A stretch of DNA of 64,000 nt from Macrostomum hystrix (lineage: Eukaryota; Platyhelminthes; Macrostomidae), in contig CATNEN010000038.1 of NCBI GenBank assembly GCA_950097015.1, positions 2,419,501 to 2,483,500 on the forward strand, in the 5' to 3' direction. Positions 24,101 to 33,609 of the stretch are shown piece after piece (the first letter of the stretch is position 1; every line of letters starts with the position of its first letter). The notes under the pieces are model-generated. The model was not told the DNA's origin. It saw nothing but the letters and a program-made list of their open reading frames with translations, and did no database searches. The position numbers were made by a program, and so were the translations under genes.

Positions 24101-25663
24101 CATGCCTATACACATATAAGGCCTTCGTTATGTAAATTCCATTCCAAGAGGATCACGAGTTAGTGGTGTGTTTTTTATTTATTAATGAAAAATGCTGCCT
24201 TCGCGCTTATCGCAGCACTTGGCGCAGCCAGTGGCAATGGCCAGTGGCAATGCCTATCTTATCCGCTCTGCCTACGAATTTCGAATTCCACGAGGCCCTG
24301 CGCCTGAGTCTGCAGTTTTGTTTGCACCTCTGATCGCTTCACTGGGTTGCCAAGGCGAGGCGCGGGCCCCGTTTATCAGATTGGAGAGGCAACGCAGCTC
24401 TGGAGAGGCAAACGCAGCACTAGTGATTTGTTTAATTTTCCATTTAGCCTTTGCTCATGCGTGAAATCTCACTGCGCGGGTTCTGCCGCGAAGTTCGTTG
24501 TAATTTTTATATTAAAAAATTAATAAACCGAGTTGAGAACACACACGCACACCTACAGAAAATGAGAGACCAGAATGTACTTGCGAAGTTAAATAAAAAC
24601 AGTGAAAAAATCAACCCTTTTGTGCTTAACTATCTGCTCACTCAGTTAGTAATGAACAAGATTTCAAACACGAATCTGGTTAGATTATCCGTTCCAGATA
24701 ATGCGTATTAAAATTAAAACTGGTAATTGCAGAAGGGCTGCGGGCACATCATTTGGCGACACTAGACCCGCAGCCAGCGAGGAGGCAATTCTGCCCATTT
24801 CGCTGACTCCTGAGAACACACGCACACAGATGCTGTACGCAGGCACACGCTCACACAAGGGTGTGTACATCTGCTCTGACTTTCTCATCGTCAGGCAGCA
24901 CACTCTCACTGCAGAGCCTTGGCGGTTGGCCCTGAGTGTCGCAAATTGCACGGCAATTAAGCCCCCAAGCATACTCGCCGTGCCGTAAATCCAAAGGCAG
25001 CGTATACGGTTGTTTAGTCCATGAACTGGGCTGGGGCCTCAATTACCTCAGCTGTTTCTGGTACCCATTTAACAACTAGGTTAACTGTAGCAATGCAGAT
25101 TTAAATGTCTTGCTAAAGGACACAAATTGTTCTGGATTGAGTCCGGACTCGAAACCCCGACCTTAAAGTCGTGAGTCTGACGCTCTAACCACTCAGCACC
25201 AATGTATTTAGAATGAAAACAAAAGACAGATGCGCTCTCACAGGAATCCAGTGCATCGATCTGCCAGCGAGGAAGTAGCCGCCGACACTTCCACGATTTC
25301 GGCACGAGGACTGCGGATGTGAGACAGCGAGTGCTTTGTACAATGTACAATCGGCTCTGCTCAGCCACAAACAGCCTGCTAAAAACTGCCCAACAACCTC
25401 TCGCAAGCATTTTCTTATCCTTAAAATAGTTTGACAATGAGTTTCGTACTGGTATGTAGTTGCACTCATTGAGTGCTACCAAAGTGCTTATTTAGTATAA
25501 CCACGTATAGAATTGTACAGGTCATTCGAAGTATATCGAGGTAAAGTAAGGTTCGCAAAGATTTTACGTAGAATCATACCCATAGTCCAACCCCGATGAC
25601 GGCCACAAAGAACACGATGACAACCACGATGTCGATTACGCCGAGACTGCCGACTACGCTCAT
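15137..25663 (-). CDS. Sodium/glucose cotransporter (SLC5 family, SGLT type), complete in twelve exons
   Basis: Plasma-membrane Na+-coupled sugar symporter. The exons (minus) are 25663-25580, 25310-25242, 23392-23228, 23012-22908, 20851-20665, 19357-19149, 19065-18930, 18689-18431, 18351-18189, 17066-16845, 16757-16550 and 15351-15137 (TAG). All junctions are GT/AG and keep frame, giving 673 residues (human SGLT1 664). Key SGLT residues are present: Asn and His in ASNIGSGHF, Glu in VFEFSAIL, Tyr-Trp in SIWYWCSDQ, Lys in GYLKLLPM, Gln in YIQAVTSYL, Asp in FTKVSADLYAG, and the Na2-site helix [12 protein letters not shown]. The N-terminus [15 protein letters not shown] starts helix 1, and the end [10 protein letters not shown] is the final helix. 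The extracellular Cys-rich loop CNCKRAC-type segment is conserved in spacing. Which sugar is carried is not decidable from sequence. The introns contain at least eight tandem arrays and several SINE pieces. Confidence 0.95.
15600..15870 (-). mobile_element. tRNA-headed SINE copy in SLC5 intron 11
   Basis: On the minus strand a box B-like GGGTTCGAATCTCC is followed by TTTTGTCCTTGAGCAAGAC, the same order as in the copies at 25.2 and 36.3 kb. The rest of the body is diverged. The left boundary is uncertain. Confidence 0.55.
16036..16432. repeat. Minisatellite, 19-bp unit, about 21 copies, SLC5 intron 11
   Basis: Near-perfect copies of GGGGGCGCCACTACCACAC, varying at one position (GGGGGCG or GGGGACG). 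It is GC-rich within an AT-rich gene and contains a NarI-type GGCGCC palindrome in each unit. It ends about 120 bp before exon 11. Confidence 0.97.
17100..17655. repeat. Minisatellite, 23-bp unit, about 23 copies, SLC5 intron 9
   Basis: The unit contains GCGATTGGAGCCATGTTTCT with a GGAG/TTGAG variant, and two copies near the exon-proximal end are shortened. It passes without a break into the related 24-bp array to its right. Confidence 0.97.
17656..18145. repeat. Minisatellite, 24-bp unit, about 20 copies, SLC5 intron 9
   Basis: The unit contains GCGATTCTAGCTATGGTTTC. It is clearly derived from, or ancestral to, the adjacent 23-bp unit, with which it shares GCGATT, GC, ATG and TTTCTGGT. The switch occurs over two or three transitional units near 17610-17660. 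The array is homogeneous apart from rare TTCGAG variants. Confidence 0.97.
18695..18900. repeat. Minisatellite, 20-bp unit, about 10 copies, SLC5 intron 7
   Basis: Copies of GACAGAATGCGATTGGTTGT with several substitutions. The core GCGATTGG is shared with the array in intron 9, so the two may have a common origin. Confidence 0.9.
19415..19510. repeat. Two-copy tandem repeat in SLC5 intron 5, inverted relative to the 23.6-kb array
   Basis: Two copies of a unit of about 52 bp containing GCCTATCGTCATATCAA and GATTGGCTGACAT. Its reverse complement is the unit of the array at 23595-23845 in intron 2. Confidence 0.75.
20085..20588. repeat. Minisatellite, 44-bp unit, about 11 copies, SLC5 intron 5
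   Basis: The unit contains GAGGTGGAATTCGCTTATCT and GGTTGGGGATTTCCCT. Variation is mostly single bases at GGGG/GGAG and an extra C in the ATTCCC run. It lies about 75 bp from exon 5. Confidence 0.95.
20870..21735. repeat. Minisatellite, 16-17 bp unit, about 45 copies, SLC5 intron 4
   Basis: The unit is CCCCAGAATCGGGACA or a close variant (GGATA, GACAG). The ends (20870-21060 and the last 60 bp) are degenerate while the centre is homogeneous, the usual pattern for an array renewed from within. Long ORFs here on both strands are produced by the repeat. Confidence 0.95.
22320..22780. repeat. Highly degenerate repeat region in SLC5 intron 4
   Basis: Recurring phrases such as TATGGGATTTCCC, GGAATTCC and AACTTAGGATTC at irregular spacing suggest an eroded tandem array. 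Vocabulary overlaps with the 44-bp array in intron 5. Confidence 0.6.
23484..23590 (-). mobile_element. SINE fragment in SLC5 intron 2
   Basis: It matches the body of the larger copy at 24.7-25.2 kb, including GCAATTCTGCACATTTCGCT and GACTCCTGAGCACACGCGC. The head and tail are missing. Confidence 0.7.
23595..23845. repeat. Degenerate tandem repeat, about 52-bp unit, SLC5 intron 2
   Basis: Four to five copies containing TCAGCCAATCAGCGTTGATA and CCTTGAGAATGTACACAC. It begins where the SINE fragment ends, and the TGTACACAC core is also found in the SINE body. Confidence 0.8.
24715..25204 (-). mobile_element. Most complete SINE copy: tRNA-like head, central segment, body (SLC5 intron 2)
   Basis: On the minus strand a tRNA-like head (GAGTGGTTAGAGCG as box A, GGTTTCGAGTCC as box B, about 25140-25200) is followed by TTTGTGTCCTTTAGCAAGAC, which recalls the central domain of CORE-type SINEs. 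Then comes a body of roughly 400 bp ending in GTGCCCGCAGCCCTTCTGC. Segments of this body recur at 23.5, 29.5, 34.2, 35.1, 36.4 and 44.3 kb. The head does not fold into a proper acceptor stem, so it is not a tRNA gene. Confidence 0.8.
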
Positions 25664-27590
25664 CTTTAGTCACTGGTTTCGTTTTCGCTTTTTTAATTAA
25701 TTACCTACTGATTTAGTTCTAATTGATTGTTATGACGCAGCGAAATCAGCAATTGTAGCTTTGCTCCTCTCTTTGCTTAAGTCGACCTTCTCAATTTGAA
25801 AACTGACTGCGAAATATAATTCAATTTGAATTCGCGCGACTTTTCAACTAGCGCGCCAGCCAGTTAAAACAAACTAGTGCGTTATTTTAACAGGATAGTT
25901 CTGTTACAACGTGAGCGAGAGTCGTGTAAAATAGTTGTCCTCTATCGGACTTATAATTCTCGGTTTGCTTTTGCAATGAAATTTCCAATGAAATGAACGC
26001 GACAGAATGTTAAATAAAATTATGATGTAATTACTATTATAAAATATTATATTATACATGAATATTATTTATAAGAAAATATACTTCGTTTGATTCGCAT
26101 TTGTCGTAGATATAAAATGAGTCAGAAATCGATTCAAGAGCGAGTCAACGAGTGTTGTTGTTAGCCCGTAGGAGACGGACCAGGGCCTGCAGAGCCCGTG
26201 ACATCGAGCCGATTCTACAGGGAGAAGATCAAATCGGCCGGCCTCTTCCACAGGTTGGTAAGTTAGTTGGTAAGTTAGTTGGTAACTTGGATGCAGTAGG
26301 CAGAGCGAAGTTGGGCGAGAAGCGCGCGTTGAACTCGACGATGGCAGGCTTCGGAGCTATCAATTTCGGGTGGCACGGTGCCCAGGATGGAGTGAGGAGG
26401 CAGGTGTCTCGGGTAATGGTTGAACGAGTGCCGAGTGCAGAGTACACCATTTTACCCTCAATTTTGAACAACAGTAACTTCCATAATAACAAACTACACA
26501 TCAATTTCGACAGTGTATCGCTTTGAGGAAAAAACTGCATTCTATTTTGACAGCGTCAACTTCAATTTTGACAAAAAAGTTTTTAACCCCTGCTGTGCAA
26601 AATCTTGAAAAAAATCATGCCACGTGAGCAATGACCAGATATTATGACATTTGTGAGAGATCAGAAAGCTCTTTAGCTGTTTCTTTAGTTTAAAATCACC
26701 TATCCAGTCGGATTCTTTGTTTCTGTTGGTTCGATGCAACAAGCTTAAGTCTGCCTATCCCGATATGTTGAAAATCCTTTTCAAATTTAACGCTCACGAA
26801 AGTGACACTCTATGGTAAATTCTACGTAGTCTCTGCTTCAATTTTGTCAACTCCACATCAACGAGTATCAAAGTAGTTCAAGACTGAGTTGAAGCGTCCA
26901 ACTCTTGTCCCAGAGCACCCGAGCTCGAATTCGCGCGAGCCGCGAGACACAGTAAGAGTGGGCTTTTGTGTGTACAGGGGAATGGTCGGAATGGTCCCAT
27001 ATAGCTGACAGCTGAATGATGTGTCAGCGATGCCTACAGATCCGCAGGAAATGTGAATATTAAAGTATTATTAAAGCCAACACGGTACGATAGTTTATAG
27101 CACAAAACATGAAGGTTGTTTTAGAAAATGTACTCTTAATTCTTAAATTTTTATTTCAAATAATCACCAAACGGGGAAGCGCATTTACAGGAAGCATTTC
27201 TAGGCCTAGCAGTCTGAATGAACCACAGCAGCTCACTATGGTAAGTACCGATGGCAGAAGCGCAATAAACTAATAAACAGAAGACCAAAAAATCACATTA
27301 TTGAATCCGTAAATTATTTAATTATTGTTATTAATTATTGGAAAAAACATATTTCAGCAGTAGGACAAAAAATAAAATTTATGAATTTTTTCTAGAATAA
27401 ATAAAAGTGATGGACAGAAGCAATAACACAGGCGTTTGAGTTGCCAGATAGGGTATTGCTGATCACAATGAGACTTAATTCGAGTCAAAACTCTGGATAA
27501 AAATCCCGAGAGAGCTATGGGATTGGCATTTTGATCGATTTCTGGACGTCAGGGTTGAAATCTCTAGACATCCTGATGGGAATTTCTAGA
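25664..27590. other. Upstream region of SLC5 and spacer to the next gene
   Basis: Contains the presumed SLC5 promoter and first UTR. ORFs at 26069-26526 on both strands lack splice context and recognisable domains. A short direct triplication GGTAAGTTAGTT occurs near 26260. No RNA gene or element is identified. Confidence 0.4.
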
Positions 27591-27599
27591 CTTTATGAT

Positions 27600-27995
27600 G
27601 AGAATCTTTAGATTCACGCTCGGTATTTCTAGACTTTTAGGCTTGGTATCTCTAGATTTTTATGCTTGGTATCTCTAGACTTTTAGGCTCGGTATCTCTA
27701 GATTTCAGTCTCGGTATCTCTAGACTTTTAGGCTCGGTATCTCTAGACTTTTAGGCTTGGTATCTCTAGACTTTTAGGCTTGCTATCTCTAGACTTTTAG
27801 GCTTGTTATCTCTAGACTTTTAGGCTTGTTATCTCTAGGCTTTTAGGCTTGTTATCTCTAGACTTTTAGGCTTGTTATCTCTAGACTTTTAGGCTTGGTA
27901 TCTCTAGACTTTTAGGCTTGTTATCTCTAGACTTTTAGGCTTGTTATCTCTAGGCTTTTAGGCTCGGCATCCCTAGACTTCAGTCTCGGTATCTT
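27600..27995. repeat. Minisatellite, 23-bp unit, about 17 copies, 3' of the IRAK-like gene
   Basis: The unit contains TCTAGACTTTTAGGCTTG with GGTATC/GTTATC variants; each unit has an XbaI-like TCTAGA. It ends about 90 bp before the stop codon of the IRAK-like gene on the opposite strand, so it may fall within that gene's 3' UTR. Confidence 0.93.
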
Positions 27996-28080
27996 TAGAT
28001 TTAGGATTGAAAAATCACAAGACTTCGGGACTGTGATCGCCAGATTCGCAGTCAGCAAAGGCGCCAAAACTCAGCGGGCC

Positions 28081-29385
28081 TTAGGACCAGCCGTGTCCCC
28101 ATTGGTTCAGGCGTTCAGCGGCTGTCTCTGGCGCAACCGACTGGTTGCCACTGGCAACGCTAGAAATCACAAGCAGGCATTTCCACGCCAATCTGAGAAT
28201 TTCTATCAAGGCGCTATCGTCGTCGTCGTCGGCGACTCGGCTCGAAGGCACCAGCCTGCAGTCAATAAAGCCCCCTTCCAAGTCATCCTCGAACTGTCGC
28301 AGCAGTTCAGGGTGATTCATGGCTGGCAGGCGGATGAAGTCTGGCATCAGCTGCTTGCGGTAATGCAGGAACTGCTCAGCGTCATCCTCAAACAGTCGCG
28401 CAGTCACCAGCTCAACTGACAGGTTCAGCAGGCTGGCAAAGTCGTTGGTAAAAGCGACCTCTGCTGCCACGGAAGTGTCGTCAACTTCGTCAAGCATCTC
28501 AAGGTTGCCGATGATCGGCCGGTTGAAAGCGTCCAAGCTGACGGACTGGCAGGTTAGGGGCAGCGGGGGTGTTTGCGTAGCCATCTGGGAGTTGAGCTTG
28601 GGCAGAGTCAGGGGCGGCTGATGGCTGTGCAGGTAGCACAGAGCGCTCATCAGGCAGCCCAGCTGGCTTGCCCTGATTGGCATCAGCAGCCGCTTGGAGC
28701 AGCGCCTGTTCCTGAGTGCCTGCGCCAGGCTCAGCCCGTAGGCCGGCATGAACAGGTCCAGCGATAGGGTGAGCTTGTCCTCCATTGGCATCACCCGGCA
28801 GCCCATGAGGCACACCAGGCCAGGATGCCGCAGCTCCTGCCAATGAGCGAGTGTGTGAAGATGAAATATCCCACGACTGAAATATCCCAAAAGTGAAATA
28901 TCCCACAACTGAAATATCCTAAAACTGAAATATCCCACGACTGAAACAAAAACAACTCCCACAGTCTCACCTGAAGCCTGGAGATCTTACTCTGAACTGC
29001 TTCAGTCACCTCTCCGTCATGCTTTAGGCGCACAACCCAGTGCTTGACCTGGCAAAAGTTTCCGCGCACATCAACGCCCATAATTGAGCCGTTGTGCGGC
29101 ACGGGGACAATTTTATCAGCATTGAAACTCATGACCGACAGGCCTTTCAGCACTAGCTGAGGCGGGCAGGTCTGCTGCGGACCACCGGCCTCCTCCTCGC
29201 CTTCGTCAGGCGACGCATTTTCAGGCTGCTGCTGCTGCTGCTGCTGCTGCTCCTGCTGCTGTGCATCACCGTTTTCAATAGTTGTAACGTTGGGACTGTC
29301 TGGAGTGTTCGACTCCTGCTGCTCCAGCTGTTCCTGCTGCTGTTGCGGCTGCCGCTGCTGCTGCTGCTGCTGTTGCTGCTGGTGC

Positions 29386-29426
<41 letters not shown>

Positions 29427-30166
29427 CTGCTGCTGCTGCTGTTGCTGTTGCTGTTAAGAGGAATTAAATACGCAGCTTTGATTATGTGAAATATATATTA
29501 GTTACTTATTTGCATGCGATAAACCCTCAGCCACAGCCAGATCGAAGGCAATTCTGTCCATTCCGCTGACTCCTGAGCACAAACTCACACAGGTGTGTAC
29601 ATCTGCCCTAGCTTGACTTTTTCATTGCCAAGCGGTGTACACTCTCACCCTTGGACCTTTGGGGTTGGCCCTTGTGGGATCTGTATCTTTCGAGTCCAAT
29701 CAGAATTATCGAGTGGTGGGACATCAGAATCGGCTTACTATGATTGGCTGCTGCCCATTTGGCGGCTGCTGCTGCTGCTCATCAAACAGTTGCGGGCAGA
29801 ATTTTCGCAGTGCGTCAACTGCCTCGACGATTTGCGGTTTCTTCGCCATGACAACAGCCACGTCTCGTATTGTTGGCATGTGAAGGCGCCATTTGTTGAA
29901 AAGTGCCTTTGATCGGTCCATATCATTGTCTGCAGGAGAAACAGAAGTACCTTATGATCCTAGGATATTGTTTAAATTTATCCTCTGAGATAACATTAGT
30001 GGGACTCACTAGCTTGTGCCTCAATCATGATTACATCGCGCTGTGTGAAGCCTATACGAGCCGCAATCTCATTCCAAGACCTGGATGTGCCAACAGCATT
30101 CACCAGCTCATAGAACAGCTTGGGGGGCACCTCACCAAGGTACATGTTGATGGAAATGGCAGCCAT
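28081..30166 (-). CDS. IRAK/Pelle-like protein: death domain, polyglutamine linker, degenerate kinase domain
   Basis: Predicted cytoplasmic adaptor of Toll/IL-1-type signalling. Exons 30166-30010, 29929-29739, 29450-28971 and 28836-28081 (TAA) join in frame for 527 residues. Residues 1-100 form a death domain starting YLGEVPPKLFYELVNAV, close to the IRAK1 start, with SWNEIAARIGF and NKWRLHMPTIRDVAVVM. A Gln tract of about 40 residues plus a second one follow. The C-terminal half aligns with a kinase: SRLQELRHPGLVCLMG (helix C/beta-4), LMSALCYLHSHQPPL, VSLDAFNRPIIGNLE and FTNDFASLLNLSVELVTARL. The HGD/HRD catalytic Asp, the DFG Asp and a clear glycine loop are absent (DFG position reads GNLE), so it should be a pseudokinase. 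A 3' splice site (tgtcttgcag) lies 16 nt before the ATG. IRAK assignment is by my recognition of the architecture. Confidence 0.82.
28862..28945. repeat. Short tandem repeat in the last intron of the IRAK-like gene
   Basis: Five copies of a 16-17 bp unit with the core CTGAAATATCCCA. On the sense strand each copy reads GGATATTTCAG, which resembles a 3' splice site, 25-110 bp upstream of the real one. Confidence 0.85.
29528..29695 (-). mobile_element. SINE fragment in an intron of the IRAK-like gene
   Basis: Body segment matching the 25-kb copy: GGCAATTCTGTCCATTCCGC, GACTCCTGAGCACA and TGTACATCTGCCCTA, with the 5' head absent. It lies between the death-domain and polyglutamine exons. Confidence 0.75.
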
Positions 30167-30455
30167 TTGACTCAGCTCAGGTCTGCAAGACAGGAAGGTG
30201 AAAAATGTTGCACAAGCTTTATTAAACCGCTTATACAGAGCAAAGAAACAAAACAAATATGGAAAAATGTTAACTGTTTTACTAGGGACCTGTTAGCAGA
30301 ATGTAGACATGAAATTTCTTACATTTTAGGTTATATTTATTATGAAACTTTAGCTAAAGATGATCTGAATATTTGTATAGTTTTTTATGAAGTATTTTCA
30401 TTAACTTTCTTGAACTAAAAACTTTTCTAATTATTTACCTAGCTGCATGGACCAA

Positions 30456-31032
30456 CCATAGTCCGGATCATGTCGTTTACGCCGGAGATCTCCGGCGTAA
30501 ATCTGGTTTGGGATTGGAGGCTGGCGTAAGTGCTTGGCGTAAGTATAGGCCAAAATGTGCCATGGCATAAGTGCTTGGCGTAAGTACATGGCATAAATCA
30601 AGTGGCATAAATGTTAGCACAAATGAGATCATTCACGATCAAATGTATCACTATAGAACATAACACATTTGCGTTAATTATGATGTTAAGGAGCAGCATT
30701 AAAACAAAGTTCATTAAAATATTGCAGTTCGTATAAATGAGATAGCAGAATATCTATTGTAGGATAGCAAAAGTTTTTTTAGCTTTAAGATGCTTACTTT
30801 GATACTTGATTCAGAATTTGCAACTTCTGAGATTTTTAAACAGTTGCAACTTCTCGAGGGCAGCAAGCATGGAGGCCGATAAAGAGACATGGATTAACAA
30901 GAATTGTGAAGGACCTTTTTTTGGGTGGCGTAAGTCAGAGGGACCTTTTTTTGGTTGGCGTAAGTCTGGCGTAAGTGCCAAAAAATGTTGGATTTTTCCT
31001 CCGGCGTAATTCCAGCATGATCCGGACTATGG
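30456..31032. mobile_element. 577-bp non-autonomous DNA transposon with inverted ends and 8-bp target duplication
   Basis: The left end CCATAGTCCGGATCATG and the right end CATGATCCGGACTATGG are perfect inverted complements, and similarity continues inward to TACGCCGGAG. The direct repeat TGGACCAA flanks both sides (30448-30455 and 31033-31040). Inside, GGCGTAAGT motifs recur near both ends (around 30525-30550 and 30927-30975), as subterminal repeats often do. There is no transposase ORF. The 8-bp duplication fits hAT, P or Merlin; the ends do not match the usual hAT CAG start. Confidence 0.88.
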
Positions 31033-31040
31033 TGGACCAA

Positions 31041-32421
31041 CTCTACATTCACTTTATTTCCATTGTTATCATTAGGCATGAGATAACAAAACAACATAGG
31101 GCCTATCGAACATGTAGAAAAATCATCATGACAACAGCATTGCTTTATAATAGTTATTCTGCATTATGTAACAGAAATACTATGTAATATAACAAGTTGT
31201 ATCATAATAACAATAATGCTTTTTTATTACAGTCAATGTATTTTTCTAGGAATTTTTAACTTAGACTTTTAAAAAACAGAAATAATAAACAGTTAAATAA
31301 GTGGCCCTTAATACATAATTCATATGCTAGTTACAATAGGCCCTAGGCCTAATTGTATAAACTTTTACTAAACTCAAATTTACTGACTCAAAGGCTGGGA
31401 TAGAGCTATACTGAAAATAAATTATTTTTAAAATAAAAGCTAACTAAATAAAATCACTAGGGCCTACATAATTAACAAAAAATTAATTGCAACAGCCAAC
31501 AACATACTAGGCTAAGCCTAAGCCTAGTGTAAAAAGGGCATAAGAGATACACTGTACATGTATATATATGCTATGTCGAGTTTCCATGACTAGACTAGAA
31601 AATTAAATAGATAGCTATGCAAACAAGCAAGCAAGCCATAGCAATGTATTGCAAGGTCAGACGCATAATTGATTAGCTACACCATTAGCAATTAGAGGAT
31701 GGGGACTTCAATGAAAAATGTTATTATAATATAAGCCACCAATGTGTAAATAACTGTTCGGGCCGCAGCCTGCATTTTAATATATATATATATATTCTTT
31801 GCAAATATACGGCACGGTATATGTGCAACCAGTGAGATTGGCTGCCGTAGCAATAGTTAAAAAACGGTTACAAATACGCTACTTACAAGAAAATGAAATA
31901 AAGTCCCAAAAAGCAAAATTATTTAGAAAACAAGTCTAACTGGAAAATTGCTTCTTTGCAATTTTAAAACAATTACTGAAAAATTTGTTTCCCGAATTTC
32001 CATTTAATTTAATGTGTTTGATATATATCCGCTATGCAAATACCGCGTCCGGTTCCATAGTATATTACCAGGATGTTCTTTCTTGGAATGATAAAAAGTC
32101 AAATTGGTACGCCCGTGAATAAACGACCATACGTACAATCCGTTGTGCTTACTCTTTTAGAAATTACGTACTCTATCTAAAGCACCTCTAGACAGCATAT
32201 CCTTGACATTTAAAACAACTGATATTCGGCATAAATTTTTGGGCAATCTTCTCTGATAGTATCATCGCCATTTCGGAGGCACCGAAAATCAATATATTAC
32301 AAGATCAGAACTGACCCCATTACTTTAAAGTCATCCAAAATATTTAAATGTAGATGTATAAAATGTACAGCTTAACGGGCACAATGCACACTCACGAATT
32401 CACCGTGCAAGCTGTTAATTA
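31041..32421. other. AT-rich spacer, nothing recognised
   Basis: Low-GC sequence with short dinucleotide runs (TA near 31560 and 31780). No exon, array or RNA gene is visible. Confidence 0.5.
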
Positions 32422-32935
32422 ATGTCGTCGTACTATGACGAGGAGCTCAGCTCACGGCTCGCCTGTTTCAAGCAGTCATTAGCCTGTCGTGCTGCACAAC
32501 GCCGAGACCCGGTAGCACGACAATTTCAGCTGTCGTGCAGGCAGTTGTCGCTGCAGGCAGTTGTCACTGCAGGCAGTTGTCACTGCAGGCAGTTGTCACT
32601 GCAGGCAGTTGTCACTGCAGGCAGTTGTCACTGCAGGCAGTTGTCGCTCAGGCAGTCGTCGCGCAGTCAGTTGTCTCGCAGTCAGTTGTGCGCAGGCAAT
32701 TGTCGTAGACCCCCGAGACCCGGACCCTGACGGACGCCTTGGAGAAGCAGCTGGAACTTCGCATGCAGCGGCCCAGGCAGCGAGACCAATGCCGTGCGCT
32801 GCTCTACGGAAACACACGCCTGAGGCGGCCTTCAGACCTGCTGCACGGGAGGCGACTACGACTGGCTGGCCATGCACGCCAGCCGCTGCTGCTAGGACCG
32901 CGCCTGCGAGGCTAAGGGCGAATGGCAAGATTTCC
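32422..32935 (+). CDS. Possible coding block, interrupted by a 16-bp repeat; unassigned
   Basis: A GC-rich island in AT-rich surroundings. An ATG right after an in-frame stop begins MSSYYDEELSSRLACF, and the sequence stays protein-like to about 32525. A 16-bp tandem repeat, not a multiple of three, then intervenes. From about 32715 another frame reads as a charged, helix-like peptide (LTDALEKQLELRMQRPRQ, then LLYGNTRLRRPSDLLHGRRL) to a stop near 32895. Either an old gene was broken by repeat expansion, or the two parts are exons with the array in an intron I cannot delimit. A (TTG)n stretch at 33083-33105 might mark a LINE-like 3' end. I recognise no family. Confidence 0.3.
32527..32690. repeat. 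Minisatellite, 16-bp unit, about 9 copies
   Basis: Copies of GCAGGCAGTTGTCACT, with degenerate units towards the right end. Because 16 is not divisible by three, a translated copy would cycle through all frames. Confidence 0.92.
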
Positions 32936-33609
32936 TAACTGCAGCTTCTAAGTGATGCTGGCGCACCCCGGACCAAGCTGCCGGGCGGGTGTGACTTTTT
33001 TGAGGTCGTTGGCCTAGAGACGCGCTCTCGGACTTCTCCCCCTTTTCTGGCCACTGCGAGGCTGGCGCGCGCGGGAGCAGTCCTTTGTTGTTGTTGTTGT
33101 TTGTTTGTCTATAAAGTATAACCTCATGCATTTACATCTACAGATGTGTGTGAATAAATTAGCATGTAACGAATAAAAGGAAAAGCTTAAAGCTCCTAAA
33201 GGAAAATCTGTTTAGAACTTGCATTAAGACAAACAAGGGTAAATGAATGTACATACCAAATAAGCTGCGCTGCATCTTAAAAATATACACGTGACTTTTA
33301 TTCTTCAATTTATTTAAACGCTTCGACAGTCTTAGCTTTTACCCGAATACAATGCTTCGCAATAGCAAATAAGACACACATAGTCTTAAAACTTGTATTA
33401 AATAAATATTTAGATCGACAGGTATCGAACGAAAAAATATTTTCAAACGGTGCGAAAAAAATCGCTCTAAAAGAGACTAATACTACATGCTTAAAAATAC
33501 ATAGACATTGTGACTGAAATCTAAGCAGCTAATATCTACCCCTGAATATCATCAAGACTTCTTGCAAAAATAAGTCATACACAACGCAATCTAGAAACAT
33601 CCCAACTGC
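32936..33609. other. Spacer, no gene recognised
   Basis: A GC-rich remainder of the preceding island runs to about 33105 and ends in a TTG/TTTG repeat. The rest is AT-rich and leads into the 3' end of the minus-strand gene. Confidence 0.45.

Noticed and set aside
25137-25204. tRNA-like sequence with box A and box B
   Set aside because: No pairing acceptor stem and no proper anticodon arm; continuous with a repeated SINE body. The heads at 34133 and 36337 were rejected as tRNA genes for the same reason.
26069-26540. ORFs of 60-124 codons on both strands
   Set aside because: Neither frame shows a domain or fitting splice sites, and the two strands give equally poor proteins.
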